This document shows, piece by piece, positions 7,094 to 15,042 of a stretch of DNA of 64,000 nt; position 1 is the first letter of the stretch; the number at the start of each line of letters is the position of its first letter. The stretch lies in assembly GCA_029258795.1 (NCBI GenBank), contig JAPDKB010000008.1, positions 62,001 through 126,000 of the forward strand, in the 5' to 3' direction. Under the pieces are notes generated by a model that was not told the origin of the DNA, made no database searches, and worked only from the letters and a program-made list of their open reading frames with translations. Both the position numbers and the translations under genes were made by a program. Source of the stretch: an archaeon (GTDB taxonomy: Archaea > EX4484-52 > WAPT01).

Positions 7094-7288
7094 ATGTACT
7101 GCTCTTTAAGGAAAAGAAAAGGAGCTTCATATATAGAAATCATATTTTTGGTGTTATTGCTTGCATTCATCACATTTTTGTTTGTGGCTTTGTTCCGGCA
7201 CTGGGACATTAGCCTGGATGAAAAGGTTAAAAATGCTTTTGACACTGTTATGGCGAAAGCTCAGGAAAAGTTCGGGGTGGTGTTTTAA
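7094..7288 (+). CDS. Type IV pilin-like protein with Glu5, 64 aa
   Basis: The leader MYCSLRKRKG is followed by ASYIEIIFLVLLLAFITF. Cleavage after Gly would leave Ala1 and a glutamate at position 5, the hallmark residue of type IV pilins that pairs with the next subunit's N-terminus. After the helix only about 35 residues remain, much shorter than typical pilins. It is the first gene of a rightward operon in which successive genes abut or overlap to 12174. It is probably processed by the prepilin peptidase encoded at 34660-35598. Confidence 0.75.
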   Translation: MYCSLRKRKGASYIEIIFLVLLLAFITFLFVALFRHWDISLDEKVKNAFDTVMAKAQEKFGVVF

Positions 7289-7480
7289 ATGGGAAGGAAG
7301 GGTATGGATAAAGTGGTGTGGATAGTTCTGAGTGTGTTATTAGCATTTGTTGTTGTTTATTTAGCTATCAAAATAACGGGTGGTAGCTTTTTTGGGTTTG
7401 AAAGCCTAGTACATAGTGGGCTCGAAGAATCAAACCAAACAATTAATGAAAGCATAGAAAATATAACAAAAGGTTGGTGA
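7289..7480 (+). CDS. Type IV pilin-like protein, 63 aa
   Basis: It starts directly after the preceding stop. The leader MGRKG is followed by MDKVVWIVLSVLLAFVVVYL, matching the basic-Gly-hydrophobic pattern of archaeal prepilins, although Glu5 is absent. The remaining exported part is about 35 residues and contains two N-x-S/T sequons (NQT, NES) plus a third (NIT), so it may be N-glycosylated on the cell surface. It belongs to the pilin/radical SAM operon. Confidence 0.7.
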   Translation: MGRKGMDKVVWIVLSVLLAFVVVYLAIKITGGSFFGFESLVHSGLEESNQTINESIENITKGW

Positions 7481-7486
7481 TGTGTT

Positions 7487-7993
7487 ATGAGACCGCTGAA
7501 AAAAGGTTTCTCATTTTCTATATCCACCATAGCAGTGATTTTTCTCGTAGTGATAGTGATAGCCATCATTATTAAGTTCTATGGGGGAAGTATAGTTCCC
7601 CATCTCAATACTACTAAACTCAATATAGGTAGACTTGGTAATGTTACTACCACTATCGTTAATGAATCAACTTCCTCTTATCTCAACCCCTCAGGTGGCT
7701 CATCCAGTAGCTCATCTTATACTTTGACTCTATCGAATATGGGTGCTGGAAGCGGTAATAATTGTACCATAAACCTCAATGTCACTGATTCAAACAACAA
7801 GCCAGTTCCGAGTATAACCGTTACCGCACGGTATGACACCACATCTTCGAGCTGTACAAGCCAGAATGATGGCTCCTGTAAGATAGAAATTCCAAAACCT
7901 AGCCAAGAAGTAAACGTCTCTATCACTTGTTCTGGTTGCAATTCATTATGCATTAAAACAAACCCCTCATGTGGTAATCTGGGTGGGTGTTAA
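7487..7993 (+). CDS. Type IV pilin-like protein with Cys-rich Ig-like domain, 168 aa
   Basis: The leader MRPLKKG is followed by a helix (FSFSISTIAVIFLVVIVIAI), then a Ser/Gly/Thr-rich linker (GGSSSSSS) and a C-terminal beta domain (about residues 80-168) whose pattern (CTINLNVTDSNNKPVPSITV) looks like an Ig-like/carboxypeptidase-regulatory-type surface fold. It has several Cys (CTI, SSC, DGSC, CSGC, CIK, SCG, GGC) that could form disulfides outside the cell, and many N-x-S/T sequons. This is the largest pilin in the operon and probably its exposed or adhesive subunit. Its TAA overlaps the next ATG by one base. Confidence 0.75.
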   Translation: MRPLKKGFSFSISTIAVIFLVVIVIAIIIKFYGGSIVPHLNTTKLNIGRLGNVTTTIVNESTSSYLNPSGGSSSSSSYTLTLSNMGAGSGNNCTINLNVTDSNNKPVPSITVTARYDTTSSSCTSQNDGSCKIEIPKPSQEVNVSITCSGCNSLCIKTNPSCGNLGGC

Positions 7994-8157
7994 TGAAAAT
8001 TACCAAAAAAAGTAAGGGTTATTCTTGGCTGGAGATAATATTTTTTGTGCTGTTGCTTTCTGCATTGATATTTATTCTCATGAAATTCGGTAAAGGAGCG
8101 ATAGATAAAATATTGGGGCTTGCTGACCTCGGTTGGGAGAAAGGAGGGTTGAAATGA
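7993..8157 (+). CDS. Type IV pilin-like protein with Glu5, 54 aa
   Basis: ATG overlaps the preceding stop (TAATG). The leader MKITKKSKG is followed by YSWLEIIFFVLLLSALIFIL, so after cleavage Glu sits at position 5 as in true type IV pilins. Only about 25 residues follow the helix. It is similar in layout to the 64-aa gene at 7094 (SYIEIIFLVLLL versus SWLEIIFFVLLL), so the two are probably paralogues. Its TGA overlaps the next ATG (ATGA). Confidence 0.7.
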   Translation: MKITKKSKGYSWLEIIFFVLLLSALIFILMKFGKGAIDKILGLADLGWEKGGLK

Positions 8158-8396
8158 ACAGGAAAGGACTGGTAGGAAGTCAGATCATGCTCATCATCTA
8201 CATAGTTATTTTTATAATCTGTTTAGCTCTTGCTTACATAATTCTTAATAAAATAGGCGTGCCCATTGTTGATACTTTGAAGAGGCAGTGGGGCTGGGTT
8301 AGCACAGTGGTCAAGACAGTGAGCTTTATTGGAAATGCCATTGATACTGTGATGAACATAGCTGGCAAGATATGGGGTTTTCTCACAGGCGGATAA
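8154..8396 (+). CDS. Type IV pilin-like membrane protein, 80 aa
   Basis: Start chosen at ATG 8154, which overlaps the preceding stop and follows AAAGGAGGG; an in-frame TTG at 8133 is less likely. The leader MNRKG is followed by LVGSQIMLIIYIVIFIICLA, then a second amphipathic segment with several Trp (RQWGWVSTVVKT) and a Gly-rich end. Small size and layout match the other mini-pilins of the operon. It could instead be a membrane adaptor for the peptide-modifying enzymes that follow. Confidence 0.7.
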   Translation: MNRKGLVGSQIMLIIYIVIFIICLALAYIILNKIGVPIVDTLKRQWGWVSTVVKTVSFIGNAIDTVMNIAGKIWGFLTGG

Positions 8397-8428
8397 GAAA
8401 TTAAAATTTCCAAATTGAGGTGGAAAGT

Positions 8429-8824
8429 ATGGATGAGAAAGCGAGGTCGATAGAGGTTTCTGGAAATAGCATAATCATTACTCTATCTCCATCGTTGTAT
8501 TCCAAAAACGCGGTAATGCGGGCCGCTTACAGGATGCTGGGTAATTGCAGCGCCAGGGTGCTGGGAGATGGCATAAATTCATTATCCGTTGAGCTGAGAG
8601 TGCTTGATGATGATGGGAGGGTGGACAAAGAGGATTTGGTTGACGCTTTTTTCGCTGAGCTGCTTCAGGCGGAGATGGAAGAGATTAACATGCGCAAATT
8701 CGGAGATGTGAGGAAAATGCTTCTTGAACTTGCCATAAGAGGGCTTGCAGCAGGAAAAAATGCAAATGTGGGTCAAAATCAGGATAATAAAGGTGAGGTG
8801 AATGAGGAAGAAAGAATTGTTTAG
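8429..8824 (+). CDS. hxsD: HxsD-like protein of a His-Xaa-Ser-type peptide modification system
   Basis: A 131-residue soluble protein (start at ATG 8429, 7 nt after GAGGTGG). The N-terminal half follows the HxsD pattern: a beta strand (IIITLSPSLYSKNAVMRAAY), then a helix with the conserved AAYR, then strands. The C-terminal half (DAFFAELLQAEMEEINMRKF then VRKMLLELA) resembles the HxsD segment around LLNDYxLRE. In bacterial Hxs systems this small protein always accompanies radical SAM enzymes HxsB and HxsC, both of which follow here. Its biochemical role is unknown; a substrate-binding or recruitment role is inferred. It overlaps the precursor gene by 23 bp. Confidence 0.65.
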   Translation: MDEKARSIEVSGNSIIITLSPSLYSKNAVMRAAYRMLGNCSARVLGDGINSLSVELRVLDDDGRVDKEDLVDAFFAELLQAEMEEINMRKFGDVRKMLLELAIRGLAAGKNANVGQNQDNKGEVNEEERIV

Positions 8825-9092
8825 AAAACTCAGATCTCTTGTCAAACCACCTCAACTCAATGATGATGGGGCATTGAATGTGCTCACACTTCTTGCAATT
8901 ATAAGTGCGCTCCCTCTCCTTTCCAAGCTCGCTCACTCAGTTGTAACTCATGAATGCGTCACCAACAAACAGGAATGGAGTGAGGTGGAGGGCGAGTACA
9001 ATACTTGGCTTCATAATGAGTGGAGCAACTGGATAGAGTGGGCTGATTGGAAGGAATGGTGTGAGTGGGGAAAGTGGGGAAACGGTGGTTAG
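8802..9092 (+). CDS. Trp-rich RiPP precursor candidate with seven W-x-x triplets, 96 aa
   Basis: ATG at 8802 follows AGGTGAGGTGA. Residues 1-23 are a basic leader ending DDG, 24-47 a hydrophobic helix (ALNVLTLLAIISALPLL), 48-72 a linker with HECVTNKQEW, and 74-94 a tandem array with Trp at 74, 77, 80, 83, 86, 89 and 92. Third-position residues are N, E, D, E, E, K, N; the protein ends GNGG. Further Trp are at 59 and 69. It occupies the place of HxsA, the His-Xaa-Ser repeat substrate. Aromatic-x-x triplets are the substrate signature of radical SAM cyclophane (triceptide) enzymes, so each W-x-x is a candidate three-residue crosslink. The leader-Gly-helix pattern could also make it pilin-like. 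Confidence 0.7.
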   Translation: MRKKELFRKLRSLVKPPQLNDDGALNVLTLLAIISALPLLSKLAHSVVTHECVTNKQEWSEVEGEYNTWLHNEWSNWIEWADWKEWCEWGKWGNGG

Positions 9093-9096
9093 ACAG

Positions 9097-10008
9097 ATGA
9101 GACTCATGCTCAAGAAGGCTTACTGCGTGTTCGGATATCAGTGCAACAATAACTGCAGGATATGCGCGGTCAGCTCGCAGGAGAGAGCGAGAAAGGAGCG
9201 GATCGGCACGGAAGAGCTCGTAAACTTTCTTATAGGGCTCCCACGCGAAATAAGGATTGTGGAGATTTCTGGAGGGGAGCCAACAATAAGAAGTGATTTT
9301 TTCACCGTTCTTGAAAAGGTAAGCAGTGAAAAACCCCATCTGAAATATCATCTTCTCACAAACGGAAGAATGCTGTCTTCAATCACCTTTGCGGAAAAAC
9401 TTGCAGACCTCCCTGTGGATTTCATAATTACGGCTCTTCACTCCGCCACACCGGAGAGACATGACTGGATGACCAGAGCTGAAGGAAGTTACATGCAGAC
9501 CATACAGGGTGTGAGAAACGCTTTAGATATGGGGTTTCGAGTCTCCCTAAAAACAATTGTGAATAAATCTAACTACAGAGAGCTGGAAAATATAGCAACT
9601 TTTGTCTGCTCTAGGTTTGATGACATCGATTTCTTTTCTTTTCACGCGCTTGACCTGACGGGAAATGCTCTTAAACACGCTTCCGAAGTTGCCGTAAGGA
9701 TGAGTGAAACCATCGATAATCTTCTTAGGGCTGTGACCATCCTTGACTCCTCGGGAATTAGAGTCAGGATATATGGATACCCTTACTGCATGGTGTCCGA
9801 AGACCTCTGGAAATATATTGCACCACAACCAAAACTGATTTACGGATATAAATCTCCATCACTGGAAATTGTAAACCAGAAATTTGATGATAACTACGGT
9901 CTGCTCGATGTTTGCGAGGGCTGCTCGCTCAGATACAAGTGCTCGGGATTGTGGTATACTTATGTCGAGTTTTTCGGCAAAGATGAGATTGTGCCAGTAG
10001 GAGGGTGA
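9097..10008 (+). CDS. hxsC: Radical SAM peptide maturase, HxsC type
   Basis: A 303-residue radical SAM enzyme. Start set at ATG 9097 (MRLMLKKAYC), 8 nt after GGTGG; a longer frame from 9061 would overlap the precursor gene. The [4Fe-4S]/SAM motif is CNNNCRIC (Cys 16, 20, 23), followed by SGGEP at about 62-66. Near the C-terminus CEGC-x5-C-SGLW gives three further Cys that could bind an auxiliary cluster. Layout, size and pairing with the next gene match HxsC of His-Xaa-Ser systems. The inferred substrate is the Trp-rich peptide just upstream. Confidence 0.75.
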   Translation: MRLMLKKAYCVFGYQCNNNCRICAVSSQERARKERIGTEELVNFLIGLPREIRIVEISGGEPTIRSDFFTVLEKVSSEKPHLKYHLLTNGRMLSSITFAEKLADLPVDFIITALHSATPERHDWMTRAEGSYMQTIQGVRNALDMGFRVSLKTIVNKSNYRELENIATFVCSRFDDIDFFSFHALDLTGNALKHASEVAVRMSETIDNLLRAVTILDSSGIRVRIYGYPYCMVSEDLWKYIAPQPKLIYGYKSPSLEIVNQKFDDNYGLLDVCEGCSLRYKCSGLWYTYVEFFGKDEIVPVGG

Positions 10009-11387
10009 AGGACGTGTACCTACTCAACGATGTACTCGAAGATAAATTGGACGGGAACAGAACTCTTCTCACCACGAGGTATGGAAGCTGGGTCATACTT
10101 ACAGAGGATGATGTAAAGGCTCTGAGGTCCGGCAAGGCTGATGAGGAACTTCTTCAGAAGCTGGAAGAGGCGGGGATCATACTCACCGAGAGGAACATCA
10201 GATCAGAACTGGAAAAAATCGTCAGGAGGTTTGGATACCTTTACAATATGCCGTTTCTCAACGTTCAGATCAATCTGACCCTGAGGTGCAATCTTTTATG
10301 CAAGTATTGTCACGCAAACTCTAGTCCAAGCTCAAGGCTGGAGATGGACAGAGATATCCTGCTTGATGTCGTAAGATTCCTTGAGCGCCTGCCGAAAACC
10401 TACATTTCCCTCGAATTTCAGGGTGGAGAACCCTTTCTCAAGTTTGACCTAATGGAGGAGCTCGTCGAGAGGGTGCGGAATGAGGTCAAGGATAAAAAGG
10501 TGGTCGAGACTGTGGTGATTTCCAACGGCACCGTTATCGATAAGGATATAGCAAGGTGGGTTGCTAAAAATAACGTTTCTGTTTCCGTGTCGCTTGACGG
10601 TCCGAAGGAAATGCACGATTCTCAGCGCGTTTATCCAAATGGCAAGGGAACTTACGAAGATGTTTTGCATGCCATCACACTGCTGCGGGATGCCGGGGGT
10701 TTTCCAACTTCCACCGCGACCATCACAAAGAACACCGTTAAGCTCGGAGGTGCGGAAAGGGTGATTGAGGAGTATGTTAAGAGGGGGTTTCCATTCATCT
10801 TTTATAGACCCATCATGGATGCGGGGCGTGGGGAGGATAACGAGGAGCTTGCACTGAGAGCTGAGGAGTTCTTCGAGTTTGTTAAGGGAAGCATTGAGAA
10901 GGTTGTGCAGCTGAAGCGTGAGGGTGTTGTTTTTAGGGATAAGTTTGTCGAAAAATTCCTTCAGAATATTTTTGGAAAGGGTACGCGTTCCTATTCATGT
11001 CTGCGCGATGTGTGTGGGGCAGGAATTACGCAGCTCGTGGTGGCTCCGGATGGTTGGCTGTATCCGTGTGATGTTATGAAGGTCTTGCCGGAATTCCGGG
11101 TCGGAAGGCTCGAGAACCAATACGAGGAAGTTATGATGAATGTGCTCAACAGCATGATGGTTCTGCCGGACATCTCCGCTGAGTGTCCTTCCTGTCCCTA
11201 CATAGCGTTCTGCGGTTTCTGCAAGCGGTGGAACTACGGAATATCCCGCTCACTGCTGCCGTACCACTTCCTGAGCGAGGACTGCAAATTCAAAAAAATG
11301 TTTTTCAAGTACATATTTCAGAATCTGAAATTCTTCCGTAAAAATGTGGACTGCTTTGTGGTTGAGGAGGGAGTGAGGTATGACTAG
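10005..11387 (+). CDS. hxsB: Radical SAM peptide maturase, HxsB type
   Basis: A 460-residue radical SAM/SPASM-type enzyme starting at GTG 10005, which overlaps the previous stop (GTGA) after TAGGAGGG. The N-terminal 80 residues form a small domain seen in HxsB (LLTTRYGSWVILTEDDV). The cluster motif is CNLLCKYC (Cys 95, 99, 102), GGEP follows at about 143-146, and the C-terminus has a SPASM-like set: CLRDVCGAG, YPCD, CPSCPYIAFCGFC and a late DC. Two paired radical SAM enzymes plus HxsD are diagnostic of Hxs systems. The expected chemistry is C-C or C-N crosslinking of aromatic-x-x motifs; the actual product is unknown. Confidence 0.8.
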   Translation: MKDVYLLNDVLEDKLDGNRTLLTTRYGSWVILTEDDVKALRSGKADEELLQKLEEAGIILTERNIRSELEKIVRRFGYLYNMPFLNVQINLTLRCNLLCKYCHANSSPSSRLEMDRDILLDVVRFLERLPKTYISLEFQGGEPFLKFDLMEELVERVRNEVKDKKVVETVVISNGTVIDKDIARWVAKNNVSVSVSLDGPKEMHDSQRVYPNGKGTYEDVLHAITLLRDAGGFPTSTATITKNTVKLGGAERVIEEYVKRGFPFIFYRPIMDAGRGEDNEELALRAEEFFEFVKGSIEKVVQLKREGVVFRDKFVEKFLQNIFGKGTRSYSCLRDVCGAGITQLVVAPDGWLYPCDVMKVLPEFRVGRLENQYEEVMMNVLNSMMVLPDISAECPSCPYIAFCGFCKRWNYGISRSLLPYHFLSEDCKFKKMFFKYIFQNLKFFRKNVDCFVVEEGVRYD

Positions 11388-12174
11388 CTGCTTTCGCTAT
11401 TTTTATCTGGTTTCCGCCCTCATCATGATTATCCTTGCGTTTCACATAACCAAAAGTTTTGTTCTCACATCCGCTCTTGTGTTCGCTTCCTTTTTTGGAG
11501 CAACCCTTCTTGCCATCGGGAAGGAATATGGATGGAGTGTTGTCTTTTCTGCATTTCACACAGCTATGAAAACACTCTCTCTTCTTATGCTTTCATTCAG
11601 TTTGCTGTTTTCCCTCTGCAAACAGGCGGTGGATATTAATTCCTTTTTATTGTTCATCCTGCTACTTTTCTCTTCGGTGAGTGCAGGAGCGATTGTGAAG
11701 CGTGCAGAAAATGTGTTGAGGTTCTGGCATGCGCTGCTACTTCTTGGATTTGCGCTTTCCGTTTACTTCCACTTTTACTTCATTTTTCTCAAAATTTCGG
11801 CCTTGCTCTTCATGATTTACGCAACCCCTTCCCTTACAACCCTACAGGTTGAGGTCTCTGAAAAGATTGTGGGAGAGTTCCCCGCAGAGATTGTGAAGGT
11901 CAGCAAGAAAGGTGTGAAAAAGGAAAGAATTTCTGTTTCTAAGATCAGGCTGGCACGCGCGGCCTTTTGCATCAGTAAGGGAGAGGTTATTGCCCAGCCC
12001 TTCAGAAGGCTGGATGATGCAGCGGTGAAGCTGTTGAAGAAAGCAGGGGTTAAGGAAATAAGGATTCAGAGGAAGGTGCTCCCGCAAAATATCTTTTTTC
12101 TTTCGATTCTCCTGTTCTTCCTTCTTATCCTTCTGGTAGCTCTACTGAATACGTTCCGAATGACTGTGGTGTGA
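11380..12174 (+). CDS. Membrane protein with prepilin-peptidase-like C-terminal domain but no catalytic Asp
   Basis: A 264-residue polytopic protein: about five helices in residues 5-150, a soluble section (155-235) and a final helix (240-260). The soluble part (ISVSKIRLARAAFCISKGEV, then DDAAVKLLKKAGVKEIRIQR) resembles the C-terminal cytoplasmic part of the archaeal prepilin peptidase at 34660-35598 (GDVLAED, LTKQDVDFIKKAWKSGK). Neither catalytic Asp motif of A24 peptidases is visible in the membrane part, so it is probably non-catalytic. It overlaps hxsB by 8 bp and ends the operon, suggesting a transport, anchoring or assembly role for the pilins or the modified peptide. Confidence 0.65.
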   Translation: MTSCFRYFYLVSALIMIILAFHITKSFVLTSALVFASFFGATLLAIGKEYGWSVVFSAFHTAMKTLSLLMLSFSLLFSLCKQAVDINSFLLFILLLFSSVSAGAIVKRAENVLRFWHALLLLGFALSVYFHFYFIFLKISALLFMIYATPSLTTLQVEVSEKIVGEFPAEIVKVSKKGVKKERISVSKIRLARAAFCISKGEVIAQPFRRLDDAAVKLLKKAGVKEIRIQRKVLPQNIFFLSILLFFLLILLVALLNTFRMTVV

Positions 12175-14353
12175 TGGCTGTATTGGAAATTATATCGTCA
12201 GGCACACACGTCTCTGTTCCTCCGTTGCATTTGTTGTCATCAACATTCACGTTCACGATGAATCGCAGAACTACTGGAGTCCACTTATTCTGCGAGACAT
12301 CGAAGAGCTTGTATTTGGAATCGATAATTTCAACCAGTATTTTCAGATCCTTGAAGATGTAACGGTGGTAGTATTTCATAGTGCATTTGTGCCAATAATT
12401 CCATGCGATTTTGCACTTCCACTTTGGACAGCAATATTTATAACAATCCACATGAGGGGGTGGTTTCTGGATTAGCACCTGCCTTTCCACATGAATCAGG
12501 TTCTTATCTGTCCCTTCAATCTCCAGACCGCATCCAGAAGTGATGGTTTCGGTTACGGTTTTTTTTGCAAGCGTGTCTTTGTTTTCCACGAGTTCATTGA
12601 TTAACTCGTCTATTCGTGAAATGTAAGAATTATAGCTGCTATTTACGGTTAAGCAGAAGTCATCTATACTAGTTGTGTGTATACTTGAACATGCTGATTG
12701 AATGGAGTTGCACAAATCGTAAATATAGGGGGAATTGCAATATTCTTCAAGTTTTGGTGTGGTATCGTGAAACACAGAGCTAGGCAAATGGCCTGAACAA
12801 ATTACATTTACTCCCTCTTTTAGCGAATTACACCTAGAAATAAGATCTGAGCAATCTTCGTCCGTGACTGTTCCGGCTGCGCATATCGTGTCTATTTCTC
12901 TTCCCAGATCTTCCCTATCCGGGTTATAACCCATGAAATCGTTTATTGCGTTAAGTGTGTCATCATCCGTTCTATCAAGGGTGATGCTTCCCGCTTTACT
13001 CGGTGTTGCACTGTCACAGCACGGCTTCTTGTTGTCGTTCACACTCTCCCAAACATGCTTATCATCAAGATAGATGAGCTTCCATCCTATTCCTTCTGCA
13101 GAGCTCGCATTGAGATCGGCTTCAAGCTCGCTGAGAGCGCTTGTTATGACATTTTCAAAATCTGCTTCACCATATGTTGGTGTCTTATCCTCAGGACAAT
13201 CGTTACAAGTTAAAGGTCTGCAAACTTCCTCGCTTTCCTCTGTATAGTAATCCTGTAGCTTTTCATTGGACTTTTCAAATATCTTCCTTATCAACCATTC
13301 CTCAATGTTATCCACAAAGGTGTTGCCATAGTTCACCATCAATCCAAGCCTGGTGGAAACGTTCGTTTCGGTAAACATGTTGGAATGCAGCATGACCGTG
13401 ACCTTACCCTCTCTAGAAACTCTCGTTACGTTCATCCCTTCACTCATCCACACACTTCCGTGGATAGTATTTGTTGATGGGTCAAAAGTCACGTTGGGTT
13501 TTGATCCTTTGAAAGTCATACCATACATGTTGGTGGGTGTCCCTCTATAGTACTGTTCAAGATACCTTTCCATTATTTCCTGAATCATATCTCTACCACA
13601 ACCTACAGCGGAAAACTTGTTGGAGTCCTTATGCTTGTATATGGTCGCCACGATTCCGCGAAGCTTAACAGTATTGTTTCTGGATGCTTTGATTTCTATT
13701 CGATTTCCTTCTATAGAATCCCCTTTCAGGAAGTAAACACCCGTGTGATTTGCATTCATTAGTATTGTGCCTCCTGATTTTATAGTCACTGTCGCGTTTT
13801 TGAGGAAGTAGAGAGTTAGCATAACCTCTCCGACTCTGAACCCGGGATCCACGCTGAACTCTATAGTGGTGGGCACTCTTCCAATCCACCCATTGAAATC
13901 CTTGAAATATGAGATGGGTTTGTAAACCTGCATCCCTGTTCCCTCCGCTTGAACCCAGTAGAGCACATACTCTCCATCAACATCTTCTATCCTCATACAA
14001 CCCCTATCCACACCCTCAAAATTCACTCTCATGTTCAGAACGTACTTTCGATTGCCGCTTTCATAAGTTATACCGTTTTCAGCTATGAGCTTGGACGTTA
14101 TCATTCCATGCGATGCGTAGTCAAGAACTGTTTTCATCATCGCAAATATTAGCGCTGGCTGTTCCTGACTTTCCTTTATCATCGATATCTCGAATTTCCC
14201 TTTCTCTATGAAATTTCTCAGCACTTCACCCTCTATTATTTGCATCGCCTCAAAAGTTCTGGTTAGCATAACCCAAGAGGCAAAAGCTACCCACACCATC
14301 AGGAGTAACGCTACTGCCAAAACCGATGCAAATCCCTTATCCCTATCTTTCAT
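12125..14353 (-). CDS. Large pilin-like surface protein, 742 aa
   Basis: The leader MKDRDKG is followed by a hydrophobic helix (FASVLAVALLLMVWVAFASW), the layout of a prepilin, and then about 700 exported residues. The ectodomain mixes beta-rich segments with many N-x-S/T sequons and a Cys-rich region (about 400-650, including CRPLTCNDCPED, CCDSATPSK and KYCCPKWKCK). It resembles large minor pilins or pilus-tip adhesins in architecture; no specific domain is recognised. It is the last gene of a leftward four-gene set and overlaps the 230-aa gene start by 4 bp. Its 3' end overlaps the end of the rightward operon by 50 bp. Confidence 0.75.
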   Translation of the reverse strand: MKDRDKGFASVLAVALLLMVWVAFASWVMLTRTFEAMQIIEGEVLRNFIEKGKFEISMIKESQEQPALIFAMMKTVLDYASHGMITSKLIAENGITYESGNRKYVLNMRVNFEGVDRGCMRIEDVDGEYVLYWVQAEGTGMQVYKPISYFKDFNGWIGRVPTTIEFSVDPGFRVGEVMLTLYFLKNATVTIKSGGTILMNANHTGVYFLKGDSIEGNRIEIKASRNNTVKLRGIVATIYKHKDSNKFSAVGCGRDMIQEIMERYLEQYYRGTPTNMYGMTFKGSKPNVTFDPSTNTIHGSVWMSEGMNVTRVSREGKVTVMLHSNMFTETNVSTRLGLMVNYGNTFVDNIEEWLIRKIFEKSNEKLQDYYTEESEEVCRPLTCNDCPEDKTPTYGEADFENVITSALSELEADLNASSAEGIGWKLIYLDDKHVWESVNDNKKPCCDSATPSKAGSITLDRTDDDTLNAINDFMGYNPDREDLGREIDTICAAGTVTDEDCSDLISRCNSLKEGVNVICSGHLPSSVFHDTTPKLEEYCNSPYIYDLCNSIQSACSSIHTTSIDDFCLTVNSSYNSYISRIDELINELVENKDTLAKKTVTETITSGCGLEIEGTDKNLIHVERQVLIQKPPPHVDCYKYCCPKWKCKIAWNYWHKCTMKYYHRYIFKDLKILVEIIDSKYKLFDVSQNKWTPVVLRFIVNVNVDDNKCNGGTETCVPDDIISNTAITPQSFGTYSVELPEG

Positions 14354-15042
14354 TTGAACACCTCTGCTGTTGCAATCCCTTCAGGTAACTCTTTGTTATT
14401 GGCATTAACAAATAAGAGTGTGTAATTTACTGCGGGATAATATTCTTCAGATGGTGTAGGGATAAACACTTCCTCCTTGAAAAGATACTTACCCCCAACA
14501 CACTTACCAACATCGTAAGGGTAACGGAGATGGTGCTGCCATGTAGGTGTATTCACAAACTTGTTATAAAAAACTCTCTGGGGAAAGTGTCTCTCCCCAC
14601 TGCCAACTATAGAGGGTAGAGAGGGTGGGGGTGTGCATTCATCCGGCCCTTGCGGAGATGGGAGCATTAGCTTTACTGTGTTGTTCAGATTGACTTTACC
14701 CTTAACACCACCATAATCAATATACACTTCACTCCATCCAGGAATGAAATGATTAACTTGAGATAAATCGTGCTGCGCTCCGTAAGTGTAAATGCCCAGC
14801 AGTTCATCAATCTGGAGTGTGCTGCGCTCACCCGAGTCAAGTGTTGGTTTTACATTGAAGTATGTTAAATAGGTGGATGCGTTTCTCTCCGTAGCGTAAT
14901 ACTGAATTACAGCCCCGATTGACTTGAAATTCTTCAGCCACGGCATGAAAATGGAGATGACTAGTGTTAATGTTATCAGGAGCACGAATACAGGTAGCTC
15001 CAATCCAAGCGCCTTATTTCTGTATTTTTTAAACATCGTCAC
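14350..15042 (-). CDS. Pilin-like surface protein, 230 aa
   Basis: The N-terminus (MFKKYRNKALG then LELPVFVLLITLTLVISIFM) is a basic leader, Gly and hydrophobic helix, so this is probably a prepilin-peptidase substrate. The ectodomain of about 190 residues has several sequons and a few Cys (DECT, GKCVGGK). No known domain is recognised. It overlaps its neighbours by 4 bp on both sides (the 742-aa gene downstream and the 159-aa gene upstream), so the set is translated as one operon. Likely a minor pilin of the same pseudopilus-type complex. Confidence 0.7.
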   Translation of the reverse strand: MTMFKKYRNKALGLELPVFVLLITLTLVISIFMPWLKNFKSIGAVIQYYATERNASTYLTYFNVKPTLDSGERSTLQIDELLGIYTYGAQHDLSQVNHFIPGWSEVYIDYGGVKGKVNLNNTVKLMLPSPQGPDECTPPPSLPSIVGSGERHFPQRVFYNKFVNTPTWQHHLRYPYDVGKCVGGKYLFKEEVFIPTPSEEYYPAVNYTLLFVNANNKELPEGIATAEVFK

